Source: Opitutales bacterium (GTDB lineage Bacteria; Verrucomicrobiota; Verrucomicrobiia; Opitutales; Coraliomargaritaceae). Taken from it: a DNA stretch of 64,000 nucleotides. Position 1 is the stretch's first letter; every line of letters begins with the position of its first letter. The notes under the pieces were generated by a model, which ran no database searches, had not been told where the DNA came from, and saw only the letters and a list, made by a program, of their open reading frames with translations. Positions 8,670 to 18,447 of this stretch are shown one piece after another. The position numbers were made by a program, and so were the translations under genes. The stretch is from assembly GCA_030729385.1 (NCBI GenBank), contig JANQXM010000048.1, forward strand, positions 1 to 64,000, read 5' to 3'.

Positions 8670-10412
8670 ATGAATAAAGCGGACATCGTAGATATACTTG
8701 AGGACATCGCTGTCCTTTTAGAACTGAAGGGGGAGAACCCGTTTAAGATACGCGCCTACTCGGGCGGTGCTCGTGTGCTGGACACGATGGAAGAAGATCT
8801 TGGGGCGATTATTGAGGCAGGAGAGTTGGGCTCTATTAAAGGAATTGGTTCTGCCTTGGTGGATAAAATTGAAACGCTCCATTCTACGGGCGAGCTGGAG
8901 TATTATACTAAGCTACGCGAGTCAGTTGCACCGGGTTTGATCGAGATGCTGGATATCCCAGGTCTTGGCGGGAAGAAGGTTAAGAAGCTGCATGACGAAT
9001 TGAAGGTAGAGAGTATTGATGCGTTGAAGGCTGCGTGTGAGTCGGGCGAGGTGGCTGCAATCAAGGGCTTTGGCCCGAAGTCTGCGGAGAAAATATTGAG
9101 CGGGATTGCCAATCGGGCGGCCTACGCCATGCGGCATCATTGGTGGACGGCGCGCGAGGTAGCTATGCCGATCCTAGAGGGCTTGCGCGCATTGTCGCAA
9201 GTGGAGCGAGCCGAGGCAGCAGGTAGTTTGAGGCGTTTGCGTGAAACGGTGGGCGACCTTGATTTTATTGTATCTTCGTCTGAGCCACAGCCAGTGATGG
9301 ACTGGTTTGTCGGGCAGCCGGGTGTGACCGAAGTGACGGCGCATGGTGCGACGAAATCAAGCGTGCGATTTGAAGGAGGCTTACAGGCGGATTTACGCGT
9401 GGTGCCCGCGGAGCAGTTCGCTTTTGCGCTGCATCACTTTACTGGATCGAAGGAGCATAATGTGGCGATGCGACAACGCGCACTGGCTCGCGGCTATAGT
9501 TTGAGTGAGTGGGGGCTCGCTGAAAAATCTGAAAACGGAAATCTGAAATCTGAAATATCGGATTCGATCCGCTCGGAGTGCGAACTATTTGAATTTTTAG
9601 GATTGGCAGAAATTGCGCCGGAGCTGCGTGAAGGCTTAGGTGAACTGGAGTCGGCAGAGTCGAAGGCATTGCCGCAGCTAATTGAAGCGAAGGATATTCG
9701 TGGCGTTTTTCACAATCACACGACGGCCTCGGATGGACGTGCTTCGATTGAAGAGATGGCGGGCGCGGCAGAGTCTTTGGGTTTCGAATATCTGGGTCTC
9801 GCGGATCACTCGAAGGCGAGTTTTCAAGCCAACGGGCTTAGCGACGAACGGGTGCTTAAGCAAGTGGAGCAGATTCGCGCGTTTAATGAATCCGGTGAAT
9901 CGCCAGTGCATGTATTTTCCGGGATCGAGTGCGATATATTGCCTGATGGATCACTTGATTTGGAAGATGCGACGCTGGACGCTTTGGACTACGCGGTGAT
10001 GTCGGTGCATTCTTCTTTCAGTCAGTCTGAAGAGGAGATGACGGCGCGTGTGATTAGGGCGATCGAGCATCCGGCGACCATGATGCTTGGGCATCCGACG
10101 GGGCGTATTCTGCTGCGGCGTGAGCCTTACAAAATTGATCTGCAGAAAGTCATTGATGCGGCGATTGCGAACAAGGTGATCATTGAGATCAATGCGAACC
10201 CGCATCGTCTGGATATGGATTGGCGCCTATGGCGACGTGCCGCAGAGCGTGGTTTAATGTGTGCGATCAATCCCGATGCTCACGACACTACAGGTCTACG
10301 ATATTTTGAGGCTGGTGTGAATGTCGCGCGTAAAGGTTGGTTAACTGCTAGGCACGTGTTGAATACCAGAGGGGCAACTGGTGTGGCAAAGTGGTTTGCC
10401 GATCGAGAATAA
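8670..10412 (+). CDS. polX: PolX family DNA polymerase/3'-5' exonuclease
   Basis: 580 residues, the normal PolX size. The order is an N-terminal helix-hairpin-helix region with repeated GIG/GFG hairpins (about 50-150), the polymerase palm ([18 protein letters not shown] with the DLD metal aspartates, and the strand holding QADLRVV), then a C-terminal PHP nuclease ([24 protein letters not shown]). It fills short gaps in base excision repair and trims 3' ends. An unusual linker ([14 protein letters not shown], about residues 285-300) is encoded by a heptamer tract (9520-9556) and is longer than I expect in PolX. It begins five bases after menE and converges on the AsmA-like gene with a 10-base gap. 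Confidence 0.93.
   Translation: MNKADIVDILEDIAVLLELKGENPFKIRAYSGGARVLDTMEEDLGAIIEAGELGSIKGIGSALVDKIETLHSTGELEYYTKLRESVAPGLIEMLDIPGLGGKKVKKLHDELKVESIDALKAACESGEVAAIKGFGPKSAEKILSGIANRAAYAMRHHWWTAREVAMPILEGLRALSQVERAEAAGSLRRLRETVGDLDFIVSSSEPQPVMDWFVGQPGVTEVTAHGATKSSVRFEGGLQADLRVVPAEQFAFALHHFTGSKEHNVAMRQRALARGYSLSEWGLAEKSENGNLKSEISDSIRSECELFEFLGLAEIAPELREGLGELESAESKALPQLIEAKDIRGVFHNHTTASDGRASIEEMAGAAESLGFEYLGLADHSKASFQANGLSDERVLKQVEQIRAFNESGESPVHVFSGIECDILPDGSLDLEDATLDALDYAVMSVHSSFSQSEEEMTARVIRAIEHPATMMLGHPTGRILLRREPYKIDLQKVIDAAIANKVIIEINANPHRLDMDWRLWRRAAERGLMCAINPDAHDTTGLRYFEAGVNVARKGWLTARHVLNTRGATGVAKWFADRE
9520..9556. repeat. Heptamer tract inside polX
   Basis: The coding strand reads CTGAAAAAT, then four in-phase heptamers CTGAAAA, CGGAAAT, CTGAAAT, CTGAAAT. 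It encodes the extra linker between the polymerase and PHP domains. The same CTGAAA-type units recur at the 3' end of trpB (27024-27053). Confidence 0.75.
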
Positions 10413-10422
10413 TGTGCGCTTC

Positions 10423-13125
10423 TTAAAATCGAGGAATGAGGTTCCTCGGGTCGTAGAGTGAGCGCCATTTCTGATCCTTCAAAGTGCCCGTCAGTTGAAA
10501 GCTTAGTAGCTTGGGGAGGGGGCTTTTGAGTATGTCTCCTACCATTTTTAGTGCTGAATCAGGTGAGCCGACGTTGGTGAAGAGGCCTACGTTGACTTTC
10601 ATGTCGAGCGCTTGTTCACGCAGTGTTATCGTGCCGAGCGCGTTGATTCGAGTGCGCGGTCCATCTATTTGAAGTTGCTCGAATTGGATGAGTTCTTCGA
10701 TTAGCTGGAAGCGACCGCTCATCGTGTCGAGGTTGAAGGAAGTGAAGCTTAGCGGAGTATCTTTCAGTAATCGCGAAAGTGGACCGAGCAGTTGAATTGC
10801 GCCGAGTTGCTTGTTGCGAAGGGTGAAATCACCGTATCCATTATGTTTTAATGGATCGTCGACTGGACCACTTGCATGTAGGTGGATGTCGATGTAACCT
10901 TCCTCACGCGCTTGTATTTCAGCGGCGGATTTGTCCTTCGCCCCAAGGTCAGTTCTCAATGTGGCCAGTTGAGGCAAGCGCTGGATGGCTAATGCTTGTT
11001 TGGCATTTTCTAATTGAACCGAGTAGCGAAGTTGAGCCGGGCTGTCTGTTGGAGTGAGGATGTCGATCATACTGTTACCGATACCATCGGCATAGCCGAA
11101 TTTCACGTCACGCAGGTAAGTGCTTTGCTTTCGTCCGTAGAGGTCGAATTTTAGGTGGTCGAGTGGGATGCCTTTGAATTGAATCGGTCCCATGCTATCG
11201 GCGGTTAAGTTGAAATAACTACTATCTTTATATCGGGGGTATGCGGCGTTAAATATTGCGCCGTCAAGTGAGCAGAGGGGCATTTGTCCCGTCTCGAAAT
11301 CGTCAAGGATGGCTGCGATATCTGTGCCGAATAGTTTCTTTGCATCGTCTAGTTGTAGCTGCGCATCGAATTTCATGCGGATGGATGCGGGTGAGGGAAG
11401 ATCACCTGGCATGGAAACGAAGCCGATCGTTCCTGTTGCCCAACCACCATTGCTTTTAGCATCGATATCAGTGACTTCCGAGTAGCGCCCTCGACCGCGA
11501 ACGACCACTGTCGCATCATCTACCATGACATCCATGAAACGAACTTTTTCTGCAAAGGCATAACCGAAGTAGAGCTCGCAAGCGGACTCCTTTGCATTGC
11601 CATAAATAATGAAATCGCCCTTGTTCTGTTGGACTTCACTGAAATCGAAATCCACGAATATACTGCCCCACCAGGACGGGAGTAGGTCGTTGTAATCGTA
11701 AGGAATCGCGGATCCGATGAGGGAGACTTTGTAGTCCCAAGTATTGCTATCGAGGCTGAAGGTTAGGTCCACCCATTGCCAGTTGCGGCGAACGTAAACT
11801 TCCTCGAGTTTATAAACTCCATTTCGGAAGGATGCCTGCGCATTGACCGTATCAAATAGTATGTTGCCGACACTAAGCCCTGCTGTTTCTGCCGAGAGGG
11901 AAGCGCTATTGAGTATAAACCCCTCTGCAAAATCAAGTGAGAGATCATAGTAGGGCGCTTCGGAAAACGAGAGTATTGGTAGTGTCTTCGCGAGGTCTTC
12001 CGGAACTAGATCTAAAAGATCTACGCTGCCTTTTGCTTGGACATTGCCCAGTTGTTTAGCTGTGTCGATTTCTGCGTTAAAGGTGACTGCGCCCCTCAGC
12101 CCGCTGGTGGCGCCTGCTAGCTGTATGATCGGATAATCGCTCGGGTCTACTTTCATTAGCGGAGCGATTAGTTTGATCCCGTGGATACTTAATTCACGGG
12201 CAAAGACATCTACGGCTGGGAACTTTCCTTCGAGTAGGGTCTTCCAGTCTTCGGGCGCGATGATTGCATCTAGGTTTTGCGCAGTGACCGCATGCTTCGG
12301 CAAATTGAATTGTTTGGCTTTAACTCGAAGGGATTCTTCTGCGACATATTGGTTATCCTTGATGAGAAAACTCGCATCTACCCGGAAGTTTTGTCCGTCA
12401 GCGAGTGGGTGCTTCAACTCACGACTCGATATGCGTGTGATGATTTTGACTGTGCCGTCTTGCTGTGCTGTTAAGTTGAATGCCAAGGTGGGCGTCGTGA
12501 AAATATTGAAGCGCTCCCTTTGTTTGATCGCTTCTGATGCGTAATTATAGAATTGGTCGATGTCGGTCTGCGTGGTGGTTTTGCTTGAGGTCGTGCTGAT
12601 GGGCCATTCGACAGCGCCGCGCAAGCGAATGTTTTGATGGAGTGCAGCAAAGGAATCGATCTGAATAATGCCATCGGTAGGAGTCATGCTAAATGCGACT
12701 CGCTCTAGAATTGGGCGACGTAATCCATCAGGAGAATATACGGCAGGAAGATAGAGTGTGCCGTTTGAGACGACGACTCCTTCAATATATGGAGTGTAGT
12801 TATTTGCAGCATCTAGGCGGACGTGCGCAACGACACCGTCCGATTCGAGGACTGATTGGCGTATGTTGCCGGTCCAAATGGAAACTTTGCTGAATTCCAA
12901 GTCACCATTCAATTTTAGGCGAATCGTTTCTGCCTCGAATCGCACGCCGGGAGGCAAATGCGAGTCGATCAGTTTAGAGGTCCACTCCCGCGGTAACGGG
13001 ATGTAGCCATAGATAATTAAGCAACCGAGTATGAACGCCTGCGCGATGAATAGCAGTAGTAGTGACGTGTCTAAGAAAAGCTCCAGCAGGAGACTGCTTT
13101 TCGACCTTTTCTTAAATGTGTTCAC
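10423..13125 (-). CDS. AsmA-like envelope protein
   Basis: 900 residues. A single hydrophobic segment (about 14-42) precedes a long beta-rich domain that should lie in the periplasm. The C-terminal part (GYGDFTLRNKQLGAIQLLG through RFQLIEELIQFEQLQIDGP to LGTITLREQALDMKV) has the pattern of the AsmA C-terminal region. Proteins of this superfamily form bridge-like structures linked to phospholipid transport between membranes. The GTG start at 13125 overlaps the stop of the DUF4340 gene by four bases, so it is the last gene of the EpsI/ABC/GldG operon. Which lipid or partner it serves cannot be read from sequence. Confidence 0.8.
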   Translation of the reverse strand: MNTFKKRSKSSLLLELFLDTSLLLLFIAQAFILGCLIIYGYIPLPREWTSKLIDSHLPPGVRFEAETIRLKLNGDLEFSKVSIWTGNIRQSVLESDGVVAHVRLDAANNYTPYIEGVVVSNGTLYLPAVYSPDGLRRPILERVAFSMTPTDGIIQIDSFAALHQNIRLRGAVEWPISTTSSKTTTQTDIDQFYNYASEAIKQRERFNIFTTPTLAFNLTAQQDGTVKIITRISSRELKHPLADGQNFRVDASFLIKDNQYVAEESLRVKAKQFNLPKHAVTAQNLDAIIAPEDWKTLLEGKFPAVDVFARELSIHGIKLIAPLMKVDPSDYPIIQLAGATSGLRGAVTFNAEIDTAKQLGNVQAKGSVDLLDLVPEDLAKTLPILSFSEAPYYDLSLDFAEGFILNSASLSAETAGLSVGNILFDTVNAQASFRNGVYKLEEVYVRRNWQWVDLTFSLDSNTWDYKVSLIGSAIPYDYNDLLPSWWGSIFVDFDFSEVQQNKGDFIIYGNAKESACELYFGYAFAEKVRFMDVMVDDATVVVRGRGRYSEVTDIDAKSNGGWATGTIGFVSMPGDLPSPASIRMKFDAQLQLDDAKKLFGTDIAAILDDFETGQMPLCSLDGAIFNAAYPRYKDSSYFNLTADSMGPIQFKGIPLDHLKFDLYGRKQSTYLRDVKFGYADGIGNSMIDILTPTDSPAQLRYSVQLENAKQALAIQRLPQLATLRTDLGAKDKSAAEIQAREEGYIDIHLHASGPVDDPLKHNGYGDFTLRNKQLGAIQLLGPLSRLLKDTPLSFTSFNLDTMSGRFQLIEELIQFEQLQIDGPRTRINALGTITLREQALDMKVNVGLFTNVGSPDSALKMVGDILKSPLPKLLSFQLTGTLKDQKWRSLYDPRNLIPRF

Positions 13126-15083
13126 TCGTCTGCGGGTTGAGCGGTTGGGCGCGACTCTTCGACTGGTTTAATCTGGGCAGGAGCTTTGACGTCGTCTCCA
13201 GTTATCTCGGGCGGAACTTGCATGGTATCCGTTAGCTCATACATCGCGTCGAGTAGCGATTGCGGGATTTCGAAAATGCTATTGTGCAACTTGGAGCCGC
13301 CAATTTGAACCGTGCCAGATAGCCGCTTAGTAAATTGGTAAGTCCGTGTGTCTGTGCGTTTAGTTTCGCCTCCAGGTAGTGAGATTGTGGCGGTGACTTG
13401 ATACTTCCAAGGGATGTTGGTTTCACTGTCGACTTGATGAGATCCATCCGTGTATTCGTCTTTCAAATACGATTTAACATTAAACTGCCGGATCGATTCT
13501 AGAATCACGAGAATGTTGGTTCTTTCTTTTTCGGTAAGATCTGCGAGCGCGTTGTTCCATAGTGCGGTTTCATCGCCCAAACTGTTTTTAAAAATTTGCG
13601 TGCCGTCTTGTAGGTCTTCGAGGGCAATGGATGTGATGACGGCTGCTTCGGGCAGTGTGTCTAAGTTGCGATTGCGATAGTGCAATGCATTGAGTGGTAG
13701 CATATTTAATGTGGCACGACGATCCACCTCGTAGATGTATTCGGCGCGGTTGTTCCGTGCGTATAACTTTTCATTCTCTGCCTCTGGGTGGGCGAGGAGT
13801 AGAGCTTGATCGGTGCTTTCCCCGGTAGAAAGAGTGATATTTCTTCGAGGTTGATTGAAGCCTAAGCGTTCGAGGTCGGCAGCATTTGGGGCATCAATTG
13901 CAAAGCCGCTAGCTCTCATGTCGTGGAGATTAGAAATGAGTCTTTGCATGATCGCGGGGTCGGCGCGACGTGGTTGGATGTCGTTGCCCGCACTGCTTTC
14001 AATCACTTGCCATTTGCCGGTTTCGATTTTTTGAAGTCGTATTTGGTGACCGTTTTCTGCAATGTTTATGGATGTCAGGTCTTCTTTGTTGAAGGTCATG
14101 AAATTGCGCTCACGGAGTGCCTCTTGGGCTTCGCGCAATTCATCGAAAGGTTTAGAGCCGACAGTGAACACGGTGGGGTTGTCGTCGAGCTTGGCGAAGT
14201 AGGCAGTTCCTTTTGGTGAGTCGGGGTCGAGGTTTCCGAGAAGTAATGTTTGACGGCGTTTATTGCCTTGTATCGTCACGCGCATGAGTGGGTTTTCCAG
14301 CCCTTGTATGATGGGGTCATTATTACCCAGTTCTTTGAATTCGACGACTTTGGCTGCCGTGAGCGTATTGATAGTGTTGGAAACCAGTTCAGGGTTGGCT
14401 TCTGCATTGAGGGGGGCTTCAAAGTTCCACCCGTTGTTGGTGCGTGCTAGGCGAACTTTCAGGTCTCCATTGCTGGCGGAAGCAGGCGATTTGATCTGAA
14501 GGTTGAGTGCCTCCACTTCGAAAACTGGGATATCAAAAATCTCACGTGTCCGCAGGTCCGCTAAGTCAATTAGTAGACCGCCAACGACTTCGCGGCTGAC
14601 GACAAAAATGTCCTTACGATTGGGTCCAAGTATGTAGATGTTATTCCCGATTTCCGTCAATGTGCCCATGCTGAGCGTGATCGTATCTTCGCCATCTGCG
14701 ATTATCAGTTCAAATAAAGGATCATCTAGGCCGTAGTCCGCAAGGGACTTCCCGGTTTTTTCAATTTCTTCTACGGAGAATGAGGCTTCCTCTTCAAGGA
14801 ATTGAAGCTGATTCAGGATTCGGTTGACTGCGAAATAATTGGCGGACCATTGCATGGGCTCACTGATGCTCCATGCAGAACCGTTGCGAACGATCACGAG
14901 TGGCGCGTCCAATTTTTTGCCGCGCAATTCGATACGATCTGCTTCGATCACTTCACGACCGATTTGACCAGAGAGGCCTCCCATGGTTTGGTCGGTGCGT
15001 TCTGCCCGTTTTCCGAGGAAAGCAATGAGCCCAAATGCGATGATGTTTAGGGCGAGAAGAAAGACTGTAAATTTTAGACGCAT
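13122..15083 (-). CDS. DUF4340 domain protein
   Basis: 653 residues with an N-terminal membrane anchor (FTVFLLALNIIAFGLIAFLG) and a long extracytoplasmic part containing repeated DUF4340 beta units, such as 'NGSAWSISEPMQWSAN' and 'NNGWNFEAPLNAEAN'. DUF4340 proteins are found beside GldG-type ABC components, as here, where it lies six bases after the GldG-like gene. The C-terminus is rich in proline, glutamate and alanine. Function is unknown; the context suggests a periplasmic subunit of the same ABC system. Confidence 0.88.
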   Translation of the reverse strand: MRLKFTVFLLALNIIAFGLIAFLGKRAERTDQTMGGLSGQIGREVIEADRIELRGKKLDAPLVIVRNGSAWSISEPMQWSANYFAVNRILNQLQFLEEEASFSVEEIEKTGKSLADYGLDDPLFELIIADGEDTITLSMGTLTEIGNNIYILGPNRKDIFVVSREVVGGLLIDLADLRTREIFDIPVFEVEALNLQIKSPASASNGDLKVRLARTNNGWNFEAPLNAEANPELVSNTINTLTAAKVVEFKELGNNDPIIQGLENPLMRVTIQGNKRRQTLLLGNLDPDSPKGTAYFAKLDDNPTVFTVGSKPFDELREAQEALRERNFMTFNKEDLTSINIAENGHQIRLQKIETGKWQVIESSAGNDIQPRRADPAIMQRLISNLHDMRASGFAIDAPNAADLERLGFNQPRRNITLSTGESTDQALLLAHPEAENEKLYARNNRAEYIYEVDRRATLNMLPLNALHYRNRNLDTLPEAAVITSIALEDLQDGTQIFKNSLGDETALWNNALADLTEKERTNILVILESIRQFNVKSYLKDEYTDGSHQVDSETNIPWKYQVTATISLPGGETKRTDTRTYQFTKRLSGTVQIGGSKLHNSIFEIPQSLLDAMYELTDTMQVPPEITGDDVKAPAQIKPVEESRPTAQPADE

Positions 15084-15089
15084 CAGGAT

Positions 15090-16571
15090 TTATCGGCGGC
15101 GAAGGAGGAATACGAATAGCCCGAGCAGAGCAGTGCCTGCAGGCATGAGTGCGAAGTAAAGCAGCATACGTTTGAGGTCTTGTTGGCTCATTACGATTTG
15201 ATAGCTTTCGAGTGGGCGCGTGGCAATGTTGAGTAAGCTGTTTCTAGAGAGTGCCCAATTAATGGAATTAAAAAAGAGCGTGCGATTGCCGAATGCGCGT
15301 AGTCGGTTGTTGGTGATGAAGTCGGAATTTCCGAAGACGACAAAGCGCCCGCCGGGGATGTTGATTCCTAATTCGGAGCCTGCGCTGCGGGTGGAAACCG
15401 TTGCGATGCTGATTGGACCTTTGAGATCGCGTCCTGGATCGAATTGCATCACATTTTGAGTCCGGTAGTCGCGCTCACCCCAGCTCAGTTCAGAGGTGCC
15501 AACGATCTGCTCTACTTTGAGGCGCTCATCGTTGAGAGACGCCGGATCTGTGCGGACGGGGCGCGGCATGCCAAAGAGTGCGGTGATTTGGTATTCGACG
15601 AGTAAGTTGGTGATGGGGTGCTCCGCAAAGCGGCGAATGATCAAGTCGCCTCCTTGTGCGCGGTAGTCTGGTCCATCATCGATCACGGAGTAGTCGTCGG
15701 CGAGCACGCCCCAGTCATAGAAAAGTTCATCCATACCATGGCGGCGACCCGGGTCGATCAAGACGACCATGCGGCCATTGCGGTCGCTCATGTAGCGGCG
15801 GAGCTTCTCGACTTCTTCAGGTAGCAGACTGGCTTGCGGGGAGGGCACGACGATGAGGTCGGCGTCTGCCGGGACATCGGGGTCGACTGCAAGGTCGAGC
15901 GTGGCGAGGGAGTAGTTGCGCTCACGCAAAAAGTTTTCCAATTGCGATAGGCCTCGAAGCGCATCCACATCGTCGAGGCGCATTTCACCATGTCCGACAA
16001 GGAAGTAGATTTTGTCTGCCTTCTTTGAAGCAACATCAATGACGGCAGATGTGATTGCTTTTTCACCTCGGAAGCCGCGTATCTGTTCGCCTTCGACTTC
16101 GAAGAGTTCGGCTTGCCGCACTTTACGCGTGCGCTCGCCCATCGCGACGAGGATGATGTTTTCCTCGGTTAATTTGTAGGCGTTTGCGAGCTCTTGCGCG
16201 CGCTTTCGTTGGCGGTAAATATCGACGAACTCGATGTTCACATACGACTGCCCGTCACGCATGCCGGCGGCTTCGTATTCGCGAAACAGCTTGCGGAGGT
16301 GTTGGTGTATTTGGACAAGTTCGGGAACCTCGGGATCATTTGGGATCGTGACTATGATCTCAATCGGTTCATCCAATTCTCGTATGTAGGCTTTAGACTC
16401 CGGAGCCAGGGTGTAAGTGCCGGATTCTGTTAAATCGATACGTCCAAAATATTTTGCTGCTAGGAAGTTGAGCGCGATAATTAAGCTGAGACCGAGCAGT
16501 ATCTGCGCGGATCGGTTAAAAACACGGAACCGCCGAGCAATTCTAAATTCGTTAAAGCGACTGCGTTGCAT
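15090..16571 (-). CDS. GldG-type ABC system auxiliary protein
   Basis: 493 residues. Membrane segments at about 22-42 and at the C-terminus (MLLYFALMPAGTALLGLFVFLL) enclose a soluble domain. The soluble part has the GldG/DUF7088 pattern: LTESGTYTLAPESKAYIREL early on, then an IFT52-like core with 'KIYFLVGHGEMRLDD' and 'VLIDPGRRHGMDELFYDWGV'. In gliding Bacteroidetes GldG works with GldA and GldF. In other phyla the same set occurs without gliding, and its cargo is unknown. It overlaps the permease gene by one base. Confidence 0.88.
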   Translation of the reverse strand: MQRSRFNEFRIARRFRVFNRSAQILLGLSLIIALNFLAAKYFGRIDLTESGTYTLAPESKAYIRELDEPIEIIVTIPNDPEVPELVQIHQHLRKLFREYEAAGMRDGQSYVNIEFVDIYRQRKRAQELANAYKLTEENIILVAMGERTRKVRQAELFEVEGEQIRGFRGEKAITSAVIDVASKKADKIYFLVGHGEMRLDDVDALRGLSQLENFLRERNYSLATLDLAVDPDVPADADLIVVPSPQASLLPEEVEKLRRYMSDRNGRMVVLIDPGRRHGMDELFYDWGVLADDYSVIDDGPDYRAQGGDLIIRRFAEHPITNLLVEYQITALFGMPRPVRTDPASLNDERLKVEQIVGTSELSWGERDYRTQNVMQFDPGRDLKGPISIATVSTRSAGSELGINIPGGRFVVFGNSDFITNNRLRAFGNRTLFFNSINWALSRNSLLNIATRPLESYQIVMSQQDLKRMLLYFALMPAGTALLGLFVFLLRRR

Positions 16572-17335
16572 TAGGCTTTTGCTTCGATGACAAGTGTGGA
16601 CAGGCCGAGCAGTAGAACTGCGGTGCTTGTATAATAAAAGAAGGGGCGCGTATCGATGATGCCTCTAGAGAAATCATCGAGGTGTTGGAAGATCTGTAGG
16701 TAGTTGACGGTGGCGTCTAACCAAACAACGAGGTCGACGCTGTTTTCTGCGATATTACCCAATTGCTGACCGCCGACGATGACCACAAAGAGTGTGGTGA
16801 AAGAGAGCATGCCTGCGACTAGTTGGCTGCGGGTGATACTACTGGCAAAAATGCCGATCGCGATGAAGAGCAGACCGCTGGTGGCGAGAAACAAGTAGCC
16901 GCCAGTGAGAGAGGCCATGTCGAGTATGGCGCCGCCCTCGGAGGCTTGCGGGTATAACTTATTTGCGATCAAGGGAAAGCCGAGTGTCGCGAACCAAAGA
17001 AGCATGTAAAAGATGTAGGCTCCGGAAAATTTACTGAGCACCACCGCAACGCGAGAGGTGGGGGTAGTCATCAGTGTATCCAATGTGCCGATACTGCGCT
17101 CTCCCGCGATGCTGCGCATCGTCAATAAAGGCACGACGAAAAAGACGGGAATCCAGAAAACGCTGAAGAACTGGACTGAAGGCAACATGTCGGCCGGAGC
17201 ATTGACCATGCCCCGAAGAATTGCCCAATAGAGAAAGCCCATGAGGCAAAGGAATAGGACCGAAGCAATATAGGTCGGCGGGCTGATTAACAGCATCCGT
17301 AGCTCGTGCTTTAGCAGTATGAAGTAGTGTCTCAT
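16571..17335 (-). CDS. ABC-2 type permease (GldF-like)
   Basis: 254 residues with six hydrophobic segments; it opens with 'LLKHELRMLLISPPTYIAS', the usual cytoplasmic lead-in of GldF-like permeases. The short loop 'AGERSIGTLDTLMTTPTSR' is the typical coupling element of ABC-2 permeases. It is expected to sit in the inner membrane as a dimer with the ATPase encoded 23 bases upstream. Substrate unknown. Confidence 0.9.
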   Translation of the reverse strand: MRHYFILLKHELRMLLISPPTYIASVLFLCLMGFLYWAILRGMVNAPADMLPSVQFFSVFWIPVFFVVPLLTMRSIAGERSIGTLDTLMTTPTSRVAVVLSKFSGAYIFYMLLWFATLGFPLIANKLYPQASEGGAILDMASLTGGYLFLATSGLLFIAIGIFASSITRSQLVAGMLSFTTLFVVIVGGQQLGNIAENSVDLVVWLDATVNYLQIFQHLDDFSRGIIDTRPFFYYTSTAVLLLGLSTLVIEAKA

Positions 17336-17358
17336 TGTGTGGTCGCGGAAATACTTGT

Positions 17359-18366
17359 CTATGCTTTGGCGGCGGCTTTGGGTTTATTTTCGATGGTTTC
17401 TTCCCAAGAGCGCTTAGTCGCTGCGAGGAAAATTTCCTCAAGGTTCGGCACGCGGGGTGCGAGGCTGTGTAGTGTAAATTTGGGTGATTGGCTAAGCGCG
17501 GCAATTAATTGCGCGCCGAGATTTTTCGTTTCGTCACCTTCTGTGCGAAGTGAAAGGCGGTGAGTATTATCGCCGAGTTCTTGCCGATGAATGATTTCGG
17601 AGGTGATGCCGTGCTCTTTTAGGGCAACCAAGAGATCTGGCTCGCTGCCTTTGATTTCGACGTCGAAACGGTTGCCGGGGAGAAACTCTTCTCGTAAACT
17701 TTCGCTCGTGCCGCTGGCGACGACTCGACCGCGGTTGATGATGATGACCCGATCGCAAGACCGTTCGATTTCGGGCAAAATGTGGCTGGAGAGGACGACG
17801 GTGAGCTTGCCGCGTAGGTTATCGATTAGTGTCCGGATGCCTTGAATTTGATGTGGATCTAGTCCGATGGTAGGCTCGTCCATGATGATGACTTCAGGAT
17901 TGCCGAGTAGTGCGTCGGCGATGCCCACACGCTGGCGGAAGCCTTTAGAGAGTGTGCCGATGATTTTGCGCCGTGCTGTGCGGGCGAGGTCGCAAATTTC
18001 CATGACTTCTTGCACGCTTTCACGGAGCTTGTTCCCTGGGACTTCTTTTAGACGTGCGCGGAAACGAAGGTATTCAACGACACGCATATCGTCGGGGAGG
18101 GGATTGTTTTCCGGCATGTAGCCGATCTTCCGCTTCACTTCGTGCGGATTTTGGGCGACGCAGATGCCGCTGACCCACGCTGAGCCGGAGGTTGCAGACA
18201 TGATGCCTGAGAGAATTCGCATGGTTGTGCTTTTTCCCGCTCCATTTGGACCCAGAAATCCGACGACTTCTCCGGGGTTGACCGTGAAATTGATATTTTG
18301 GATCGCGGTGATCGCCCCGTATTGACGGGTAAGATTCTCGACGCGTATGCTAGGGATGGGCTCCAT
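17359..18366 (-). CDS. ABC transporter ATP-binding protein (GldA-like)
   Basis: 335 residues. Walker A is GPNGAGKST (39-47), the signature is LSKGFRQRVG and Walker B is VIIMDEPTIGLD, followed by the H-loop SSHIL. A C-terminal extension of about 100 residues after the nucleotide-binding domain is usual for GldA-like ATPases. It should energise the permease and GldG/DUF4340 partners encoded directly downstream. The EpsI-like gene lies 81 bases upstream on the same strand and may be in the same transcript. Confidence 0.93.
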   Translation of the reverse strand: MEPIPSIRVENLTRQYGAITAIQNINFTVNPGEVVGFLGPNGAGKSTTMRILSGIMSATSGSAWVSGICVAQNPHEVKRKIGYMPENNPLPDDMRVVEYLRFRARLKEVPGNKLRESVQEVMEICDLARTARRKIIGTLSKGFRQRVGIADALLGNPEVIIMDEPTIGLDPHQIQGIRTLIDNLRGKLTVVLSSHILPEIERSCDRVIIINRGRVVASGTSESLREEFLPGNRFDVEIKGSEPDLLVALKEHGITSEIIHRQELGDNTHRLSLRTEGDETKNLGAQLIAALSQSPKFTLHSLAPRVPNLEEIFLAATKRSWEETIENKPKAAAKA

Positions 18367-18447
18367 GGATGCTTTGTATGAACTGTGGCGGTGAAAGAAT
18401 ACACCGCAAAATGCGCGGAATGGAAATTTGACTCGATCTTCCTAGAT

